From NCBI GenBank assembly GCA_964522665.1, contig CAZFVY010000015.1, positions 20,679 through 84,678 of the forward strand: a stretch of DNA of 64,000 nucleotides. The letters are read 5' to 3'. The position numbers were made by a program, and so were the translations under genes. Below, piece by piece: positions 57,809 to 64,000 of this stretch. The notes under the pieces are model-generated. The model ran no database searches and was not told the DNA's origin. It saw only the letters and a program-made list of their open reading frames with translations. Positions within the stretch are counted from its first letter, which is position 1, and each line of letters opens with the position of its first letter. Source of the stretch: CAZFVY01 sp964522665. Its GTDB lineage: Bacteria > Verrucomicrobiota > Verrucomicrobiia > Limisphaerales > CAZFVY01.

Positions 57809-58984
57809 ATGTTAGCGAAAATTATTTCTCCTTTAAGTGGGCTATTGGTTGCCTTGAGCGTGATCGCGACGGGTTGCGGGCATCCTTTGGCGCAGTCGGC
57901 GCCGCCACTGCCTTCGGTGACGGTGGCTCCGATCGAGCAAAAGACAATTGTCGAGTGGAACGAGTTTACGGGCCGAATCGAGGCGGTGGACGCCGTCGAG
58001 ATTCGCCCGCGGGTTTCGGGCTACATCCAGGAGGTGCGCTTCAAGTCGGGCGAGTTGGTCGCCAAGGGCGCAGCGCTGTTTGTCATCGATCCCCGCTGGC
58101 ATCAGGCCGCCTTCGACCAACGCCAGGCAGAATTCGCGCAGGCAAAAGTGAGGCTCGAGAACGCGCGGCGCGAGGCCGAGCGGGCGCCGCAACTGTTGGC
58201 GAACAAGGCGATCTCCACGGAGGACGCCGACGCGCGCCAGGCCCGGCTCGAAGAGGCGAAGGCTCTGTTGCTCGCGGCGCAGGCGGCGTTGGAATCGGCC
58301 AAGTTGGACCTCGAATACACCCAAGTCCGGGCGCCAATCGCCGGCCGGGTGAGCCGCGCGCTGCTGACCGAAGGCAATTATGTCAGTGGCGTCGCCGGCG
58401 GGAATACGCTGCTCACCTCGATCGTCTCGGTTGACCCGATCTACGCGTACGCCGACATGGATGAAAACTCGCTGTTGAAGTTCAACGCTCTGGCGCAAGC
58501 CAAACAGATCGAAACCAACGGCGCCGGTCGCGTCCCGGTCGAGCTTGGGCTGGCCGATGAAGAATCGTATCCGCATCAAGGCTACATTGAATCGTTCGAC
58601 AATCGCGTCGATCCCAATACCGGCAGCATCCTGTTGCGGGCGGTGTTCCCGAATCCAGATGGCCGCGTGGTGCCCGGGCTTTTCGCGCGCATCCGGGTTC
58701 CGCTGAGCGAGCGGCACACGGCGATGCTGATCGATGAGCAGGCCATTGCCACCGATCAGGCGCAGAAGTATGTGTTCACGCTGACCGCGACCAACACGAT
58801 CGCGTACCGGCCGGTGCAGCTTGGGCCGCTGGTGGAAGGGAAGCGGGTTGTTCGTTCCGGCCTGCAGGCGGGCGACAAAATCGTGGTCAACGGCCTGCAA
58901 AGAGTGCGGCCGGGGATGCCGGTGGCGCCGCAAACGCAGGTCGCGGATTCGTCGGCAAAGGCGCTCGAAACCGCGCGGCGTTGA
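57809..58984 (+). CDS. RND efflux periplasmic adaptor (AcrA/MexA-like)
   Basis: 391 residues, the periplasmic linker between the inner-membrane pump and the outer-membrane channel. The N-terminus has a hydrophobic leader ending ATGC with Cys23, so it is probably a lipoprotein. Lipoyl/barrel-sandwich parts flank a coiled-coil hairpin: RPRVSGYIQEVRFKSGELV about 66-84, helical hairpin about 95-175, then YTQVRAPIAGRVSRALLTEG about 172-191. A beta-barrel (VDPIYAYADMDE) and a membrane-proximal domain follow to the end (VNGLQRVRPGMPVAP). This is the usual length for the family. It is followed 45 bases later by the pump gene and is part of the presumed TetR-controlled unit. Confidence 0.95.
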   Translation: MLAKIISPLSGLLVALSVIATGCGHPLAQSAPPLPSVTVAPIEQKTIVEWNEFTGRIEAVDAVEIRPRVSGYIQEVRFKSGELVAKGAALFVIDPRWHQAAFDQRQAEFAQAKVRLENARREAERAPQLLANKAISTEDADARQARLEEAKALLLAAQAALESAKLDLEYTQVRAPIAGRVSRALLTEGNYVSGVAGGNTLLTSIVSVDPIYAYADMDENSLLKFNALAQAKQIETNGAGRVPVELGLADEESYPHQGYIESFDNRVDPNTGSILLRAVFPNPDGRVVPGLFARIRVPLSERHTAMLIDEQAIATDQAQKYVFTLTATNTIAYRPVQLGPLVEGKRVVRSGLQAGDKIVVNGLQRVRPGMPVAPQTQVADSSAKALETARR

Positions 58985-59029
58985 GTCGGTTCCAGAACCC
59001 CACGACCAGGCAGTTCACGTTTTCACGTT

Positions 59030-62000
59030 ATGAACTTTTCCCACTTTTTCATCCGCCGTCCGATCTTCGCGGGCGTGCTTTCCATCGCGATTTTTCTGCT
59101 CGGCCTGCTGGCCATGTGGCGGTTGCCGATCAGCGAATACCCCGAGGTCGTGCCGCCCACCATCGTGGTGCGGGCCACCTATCCCGGCGCCAATCCCAAG
59201 ACCATCGCGGAAACGGTCGCCTCGCCGCTCGAACAGTCGATCAATGGCGTCGAAGACTCGCTCTACATGTTCTCGCAAGCCACGCCCGACGGCGTGCTGG
59301 CGCTGACGGTGACGTTTAAACTCGGGACCGACATCGACAAAGCGCAGGTTCAAGTGCAGAACCGGGTGGCCCAAGTGTTGCCGAAGTTGCCCGAAGAGGT
59401 TCGCCAACTCGGCGTCATCACGACCAAGCAATCGCCCGACTTAACCATGGTCGTGCATCTCTTTTCGCCGAAGGGCCGCTACGACGAAGTCTATGTCCGC
59501 AATTACGCGACGCTCCAGGTTAAGGACGTGCTGGCGCGGATTCCGGGCGCCGGCGATGTCGAAGTCTTTGGTTCCGGCGATTACGCGATGCGGGTCTGGC
59601 TCGATCCCAATAAGGTCGCCGCCAAGAACCTGACGGCCAGCGACGTGGTGGCGGCCATCCGCGAGCAAAACGTTCAGGTCGCCGCCGGCGCGATCGGACA
59701 ACAACCGGTGCATCATCCGGTGCCGTTTGAACTGCAGATCAACGCGAAAGGCCGGCTCGCCTCACCCGAGGAATTCGGCCGGATCGTCGTGAAGTCGGGA
59801 GCGAACGGCGAGAAGACGTTGCTGCAGGATGTCGCGCGGATCGAACTGGGCGCGGGCGGCTATTCGTTGCGCTCGTTGTTGAACAACCGGACCGCGGTGG
59901 CGTTGCCGATCTTCCAGTCGCCGGGCGCCAACGCGCTGCAACTTTCGACCGACGTGCGGCGCGTGATGGAAGAATTGAAGCAGAATTTTCCCGAGGACCT
60001 CGACTACTCGGTGGTGTATGACCCGACGGTGTTCGTGCGCCACTCGATCGAGGCGGTCGTGCATACGCTGTTTGAAGCGATCCTGCTGGTGGTCATCGTG
60101 GTGATCCTGTTTTTGCAGACGTGGCGCGCGTCGATCATTCCGCTCGCGGCGGTGCCGGTTTCCTTGGTGGGCGCGTTCGCGGTCATGCTGGCGGTGGGGT
60201 TCAGCATCAACGCGCTTTCGCTCTTCGGCTTGGTGTTGGCCATCGGAATCGTGGTGGATGACGCCATCGTGGTGGTCGAAAACGTGGAGCGCAATATCGC
60301 GTTGGGGTTGTCGCCGTACGACGCGACGAAGCAGGCGATGAACGAGGTGACGGGACCGATCGTCGCCACGGCGCTGGTGCTGTGCGCGGTGTTCGTGCCG
60401 ACGGCGTTCATCAGCGGGTTGACGGGCCAATTCTACAAACAATTCGCGATCACGATTGCGATCTCAACGGTCATTTCCGCGTTCAATTCGTTGACGCTCT
60501 CGCCGGCGCTGTGCGCGGTGTTGTTGCAGCCGCACGGGGCGCGCAAGGACCCGCTGGCGCGGGGCATGGACCGGGTGTTTGGCTGGATCTTCCGGCCGTT
60601 CAACCGCGCGTTCGCGTGGGCTGGCATCAAATACTCGGCGGGCGTCAACGGCGTCCTCCGCAAGAGCGTGCTGGCGCTGGTGGTGTACGGCGGGTTAGTG
60701 GCGCTGACCGCCTGGAGCTTTAACAAGGTGCCGACCGGCTTCGTGCCGACGCAGGACAAGCAGTACCTGGTCGCGTTCGCGCAATTGCCCGACGCGGCGT
60801 CGCTCGACCGTTCGGAGGCGGTGATTCGCCGGATGTCCGACATCGCGCTGAAGACGCCGGGAGTGGCGGACGCGGTCGCGTTTCCCGGGCTGAGCATCAG
60901 CGGTTTCAGCGTGGCGCCGAACGCGGGGATCGTGTTCGTCGGCCTGAAGCCGTTTGACGAACGGCGCACGCCCGACCTCAGCGGGCCCGCGATCGCGGGC
61001 GCGTTGAACCGGCAATTTGCGGCGATTCAGGACGCGTTCGTCCTCGCGGTGCCGCCGCCGCCGGTGATGGGTTTGGGCACGATTGGTGGATTCAAACTAT
61101 TCATCGAGGACCGCGCGGACCTTGGCTATGACGCGCTCTTCCGCACGTTGCAGACGATGATTGGCAAGAGCTATCAGACGCCCGGACTGGCCGGAGTTTT
61201 CTCGACCTTCACGATCAATGTTCCGCAGTTGGACGCCGACATCGACCGGGTGAAGGCCAAAGCTCAAGGCGTGCCCCTACAGAATCTTTTCGAGACGATG
61301 CAGATCTATCTGGGCTCGCTCTACGTGAACGACTTCAACCGGTTTGGGCGCACTTATCAGGTGATCGCCCAGGCGGACTCGCAGTTTCGCGAGCGCCCCG
61401 AGGACATCACCCGGCTCAAGACGCGCAATTCGAAAGGCGGTATGGTTCCGCTCGGCACGCTGGTAAAGGTGAAGGAAACCTACGGACCGGATCGTGCGAT
61501 GCGTTACAACGGTTACCCGGCGGCGGAACTCAACGGCGGGCCGGCGGCTGGATTCAGTTCCGGCCAGGCGGAGGCGTTGATGACCAGGCTCGCCAACGAG
61601 ACTTTGCCCAAGGGGCTGGCGCTGGAGTGGACCGAATTGACCTATCAGCGCATCCTCGCCGGGAACAGCGCGGTCTATGTTTTTCCGCTGTGCATTCTGC
61701 TGGTCTTCCTCGTGCTCGCGGCGCAATACGAAAGTTTCCGCCTGCCGCTCGCGATTATCTTGATTGTGCCGATGTGTCTGCTCTTCGGCATCGCGGGGGT
61801 CTGGTTGAAGGGGAGCGACAACAACATCTTCACGCAAATCGGCCTCATTGTGTTGATGGGACTGGCCTGCAAAAACGCGATCCTGATCGTCGAGTTCGCC
61901 AAGCATCATCAGGACCACGGCATGACTCCGGCGCAAGCCGCCTTGGAGGCGTGCCGGCTGCGGTTGCGGCCGATCCTGATGACCTCGATCGCTTTTATCG

Positions 62001-63691
62001 CGGGCGTTTTCCCGCTCGTGCGCTCGCATGGCGCGGGCGCGGAGATGCGTCAGGCGATGGGCGTCGCGGTGTTCAGCGGCATGATCGGCGTGACCTTCTT
62101 CGGATTGTTTCTAACGCCGGTGTTTTACGTCGTGGTGATGAAGCTCGGTTGGAAGAAGTCGCCGGCGCACGCGCCGGAGCCGCACCGGCCAATCCTTGGC
62201 GCGGGGCCGGCGGCGGGGACGATTGCGGTCGCCTTGATTTTGACGGCGGCGGGAGCGCAGGCGGGCCCGCTGACGGTTGGGCCGGACTACCGGAAGCCGA
62301 CCAATTCGATCCCGGCGGAGTTCAAAGCCGCGGAGTTGGGCACGTGGCAAGTAGGGCGGCCGCTCGACGGCTTGCCCAAGGGCGCGTGGTGGGAGGTCTT
62401 CGCGGACGCCGGTTTGAACGATCTGGAAGCGCGCGCGGTGCAATCGAATCAGGAATTGCGCGCGGCGGTCGCCCGGGTGGAGCAGGCGCGCGCCACGGCG
62501 CGGGTCGCGCGGGGCGAATTCTTGCCGCGGATTGACCTCGATCCGAGTCTGGTCCGGCAACGCTATTCACCCAATCAGATACCGAGTTTCGGAAGCGTCA
62601 CGGCGAACACCTATCGGGCGCCCCTCGACTTGAGTTACGAGATTGATTTGTGGGGCCGCGTTCGCCGCGGATATGAAGGCGCGCGGGCGGACGCCCAGGC
62701 GTCGCTCGCCGCGTTTCAAAACGTCCGGCTGACGCTCGAAGCCGACGTGGCCCAGAATTATTTTCGATTGCGCGCGTTGGACGCGGAGATCGCGACGGTC
62801 GCCGGGACGGTCGAGTTGCGCCACGAACAGGTGCGGTTGGTGCGCAGCCGTTTTGATGGGGGCATCGGCAGCGAATTGGACGTCGCGCGCGCGGAGACGG
62901 AGTTAGCGGCCACAGAGGCGGAGTTGGCCGCGTTGGGGCAACGGCGCGCCGAGCTGGAGAACGCGCTCGCGATTCTGGTCGGCGCGAATCCTTCGGGATT
63001 CAAACTCGCCGCCCTGGCGACAGCGAACGCCGCTTGGAATCCGCAACCGCCCGGCGTTCCGGCCGGCTTGCCGGCCGAGCTGCTCGAACGGCGGCCCGAC
63101 GTGGCGGAGGCGGAGCGCCAATTGGCCGCGGCCAACGCTCGCATCGGGGTCGCCAAAGCGGCCTTTTTTCCCGTGCTCACGCTGACGGGTTCGGGGGGCT
63201 ACGTGAGCGCCGACGTGGATTCGCTTTTCAAATGGGACAGCCGCACGTGGTCGCTTGGCCCGAGTCTGACGCTGCCGATTTTTGCGGGCGGGCGGAATCG
63301 CGCGAGCCTCCAGCGCGCGCGCGCCGCTCATGAAGAAGCGGTGGCCAAGTATCGGCAGCAAGTTCTGGTGGCTTTCGGTGAAGTGGAGGACAGCCTTGCG
63401 AGCATTCGACATTTGGCCGAGCAGACCGCCGCGCAGGAGCGCGCGGTCGCGAGCGCGCGGCGGTCGGTCGCCCTGGCGACGGATCGATTTCGCTCCGGCA
63501 TCGTCAGCTACATCGAGGTCGTCGATGCGAGCCGCGACGCTTTTTCCGCGGAGCGCGCCAACGCGCAACTCGCCGGCCAGCGCCTCATCGCGGCGGCGCA
63601 GTTGATCAAAGCCCTCGGCGGCGGGTGGGACGAACAGCAGATACTTGCGCAGTCGTCGTTGAACCGAGTCACGGCGCCGGCCAGGAATTAA
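59030..63691 (+). CDS. Fusion of AcrB-type RND pump with TolC/OprM-type outer membrane factor
   Basis: 1553 residues, about 500 more than a normal RND pump. Residues 1-1045 are a complete HAE1/AcrB-like transporter: N-terminal MNFSHFFIRRPIFAGVLS, paired porter domains, the proton-relay Asp pair D410/D411 in GIVVDDAIVVVENVERN and Lys948 in GLACKNAILIVEFA. After the last pump helix comes a polar linker (KKSPAHAPEPHRP) and a hydrophobic stretch TIAVALILTAAGAQA (1064-1078) ending in AQA, like a signal-peptidase I site. Residues about 1079-1553 are an outer membrane factor of the NodT/OprM kind (VGPDYRKP, WWEVFADAGLNDLEARA, LSYEIDLWGRVRRGYEGARA, GLPAELLERRPDVAEAERQL). Since the pump ends in the cytoplasm, the hydrophobic stretch could carry the channel across the membrane and be cleaved; alternatively internal initiation at M1037 would give a separate channel with a normal signal. 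The adaptor is encoded just upstream; together they make a full tripartite pump. Confidence 0.93.
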   Translation: MNFSHFFIRRPIFAGVLSIAIFLLGLLAMWRLPISEYPEVVPPTIVVRATYPGANPKTIAETVASPLEQSINGVEDSLYMFSQATPDGVLALTVTFKLGTDIDKAQVQVQNRVAQVLPKLPEEVRQLGVITTKQSPDLTMVVHLFSPKGRYDEVYVRNYATLQVKDVLARIPGAGDVEVFGSGDYAMRVWLDPNKVAAKNLTASDVVAAIREQNVQVAAGAIGQQPVHHPVPFELQINAKGRLASPEEFGRIVVKSGANGEKTLLQDVARIELGAGGYSLRSLLNNRTAVALPIFQSPGANALQLSTDVRRVMEELKQNFPEDLDYSVVYDPTVFVRHSIEAVVHTLFEAILLVVIVVILFLQTWRASIIPLAAVPVSLVGAFAVMLAVGFSINALSLFGLVLAIGIVVDDAIVVVENVERNIALGLSPYDATKQAMNEVTGPIVATALVLCAVFVPTAFISGLTGQFYKQFAITIAISTVISAFNSLTLSPALCAVLLQPHGARKDPLARGMDRVFGWIFRPFNRAFAWAGIKYSAGVNGVLRKSVLALVVYGGLVALTAWSFNKVPTGFVPTQDKQYLVAFAQLPDAASLDRSEAVIRRMSDIALKTPGVADAVAFPGLSISGFSVAPNAGIVFVGLKPFDERRTPDLSGPAIAGALNRQFAAIQDAFVLAVPPPPVMGLGTIGGFKLFIEDRADLGYDALFRTLQTMIGKSYQTPGLAGVFSTFTINVPQLDADIDRVKAKAQGVPLQNLFETMQIYLGSLYVNDFNRFGRTYQVIAQADSQFRERPEDITRLKTRNSKGGMVPLGTLVKVKETYGPDRAMRYNGYPAAELNGGPAAGFSSGQAEALMTRLANETLPKGLALEWTELTYQRILAGNSAVYVFPLCILLVFLVLAAQYESFRLPLAIILIVPMCLLFGIAGVWLKGSDNNIFTQIGLIVLMGLACKNAILIVEFAKHHQDHGMTPAQAALEACRLRLRPILMTSIAFIAGVFPLVRSHGAGAEMRQAMGVAVFSGMIGVTFFGLFLTPVFYVVVMKLGWKKSPAHAPEPHRPILGAGPAAGTIAVALILTAAGAQAGPLTVGPDYRKPTNSIPAEFKAAELGTWQVGRPLDGLPKGAWWEVFADAGLNDLEARAVQSNQELRAAVARVEQARATARVARGEFLPRIDLDPSLVRQRYSPNQIPSFGSVTANTYRAPLDLSYEIDLWGRVRRGYEGARADAQASLAAFQNVRLTLEADVAQNYFRLRALDAEIATVAGTVELRHEQVRLVRSRFDGGIGSELDVARAETELAATEAELAALGQRRAELENALAILVGANPSGFKLAALATANAAWNPQPPGVPAGLPAELLERRPDVAEAERQLAAANARIGVAKAAFFPVLTLTGSGGYVSADVDSLFKWDSRTWSLGPSLTLPIFAGGRNRASLQRARAAHEEAVAKYRQQVLVAFGEVEDSLASIRHLAEQTAAQERAVASARRSVALATDRFRSGIVSYIEVVDASRDAFSAERANAQLAGQRLIAAAQLIKALGGGWDEQQILAQSSLNRVTAPARN

Positions 63692-63704
63692 GGCGGTGAC
63701 CAGT

Positions 63705-63872
63705 TACCCTTAAAAGGGCAGTAGGAACGCGCCATCTTGCGTAATCATTTGGGCATAAACGTTTCGGAAAAGGCTCACCAGACCGCTGCGGGTATGGCTT
63801 CGCTTTTTCCAAACCGTTTCTGCTCCAAAGCATTACTCAATCTGGCGCGTTCCTACTGCCGTTTTAAGGGTA
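63705..63872. mobile_element. MITE-like element with 30-bp inverted ends and TA flanks
   Basis: 63705-63734 is an inverted repeat of 63843-63872 with one mismatch in 30 bases (ends TACCCTTAAAA and TTTTAAGGGTA). Pairing continues imperfectly inward (TTGCGTAAT with ATTACTCAA; TCGGAAAAGGC with GCTTTTTCC), so the whole 168 bases could fold into one long hairpin. Both ends carry the dinucleotide TA, as expected if a Tc1/mariner/IS630-type transposase inserted it. No transposase gene is inside. It begins 14 bases after the pump stop. Confidence 0.7.
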
Positions 63873-63982
63873 CCGTTTGGGTACTTGGCTTCGAGCGCGG
63901 CGGTTTCCTCGGGCAGCGCGCGGCCGGGTTGGTAATCGGCGAGCTTAAGAGCGTGTTTTGAAAATGGAAAACGGCTAATCAT
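63833..63982 (-). pseudogene. Possible gene remnant reading into the MITE-like element
   Basis: A 49-codon frame on the minus strand with stop at 63833-63835. Codons from about 63946 leftward have GC-rich third positions and read KLADYQPGRALPEETAALEA, which looks like real coding sequence, whereas the AT-rich bases to its right, with an ATG at 63982, do not. The final residues and stop are supplied by the element's right end. This may be the truncated end of a gene interrupted by the element, or chance. No family recognised. Confidence 0.35.
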
Positions 63983-64000
63983 AAGTAAGTTGCTAATGTT
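63983..64000. other. AT-rich right edge of window
   Basis: Too short to interpret; no feature seen. Confidence 0.3.

Noticed and set aside
57842..58933. 363-codon minus-strand frame opposite the efflux adaptor
   Set aside because: The adaptor on the plus strand is unmistakable; the antisense frame is Arg/His-rich noise.
63737..63961. 74-codon plus-strand frame at the right edge
   Set aside because: It runs through the inverted-repeat element and out of it; its codons do not look protein-coding.

Overview
The window is high-GC bacterial DNA that I read as Verrucomicrobiota-like, by family content rather than by any search. The signs are large secreted repeat proteins with autotransporter-type beta-strand repeats and MBG-type repeats, sensor kinases carrying two-component-regulator propellers, several CRTAC1-like FG-GAP/ASPIC-UnbV proteins in one place, and a secreted protein ending in the short '...YYRL' beta module common in that phylum. 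I recognised no rRNA, tRNA or CRISPR array. Most starts are GTG, TTG or ATG without a strong Shine-Dalgarno sequence, so starts were chosen mainly from signal peptides and gene overlaps.

Layout. (1) 1-10785 is a signalling block: a truncated membrane histidine kinase, a very large hybrid kinase with a propeller sensor, and a divergent propeller kinase (HisKA_3 type) that overlaps its LuxR-type response regulator. (2) 11024-28249 is one gene for a secreted protein of about 5741 residues. It holds a LamG-like domain, two copies of a 3039-bp module (Ig-like, glycine-rich beta-helix, beta-strand repeat), a 22-unit array of 76-residue repeats with higher-order structure, Calx-beta, cadherin-like and PKD domains, and a duplicated helical C-terminus. 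(3) 28295-50373 is a 22-kb cluster of secreted calcium-type propeller proteins. It has one double-ASPIC protein, a divergent single-ASPIC protein, a 14-kb five-gene operon on the minus strand with overlapping or abutting genes (small propeller, TPR protein, three double-ASPIC paralogues), and a divergent cytochrome c-propeller fusion. (4) 50890-56475 holds a secreted modular protein with a good terminator and an unrecognised membrane-anchored protein. (5) 56763-63691 is a TetR regulator, a small unknown protein, an AcrA-type adaptor and a 1553-residue fusion of an AcrB-type pump with a TolC/OprM-type outer membrane factor. (6) The right edge has a 168-bp MITE-like element ending in TA and a gene remnant reading into it.

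How parts may fit together. The TetR gene and the efflux genes each have the same 18-bp partial palindrome in front, which suggests one autoregulated efflux unit. The propeller cluster looks like an envelope or extracellular system. The TPR and small propeller proteins have an N-terminal membrane anchor, the large ones have signal peptides, and the cytochrome fusion brings a heme to the same compartment. Its function is not known to me. The two propeller kinases resemble sensors that control uptake or adhesion genes, and the LuxR regulator lies just upstream of the giant secreted protein.
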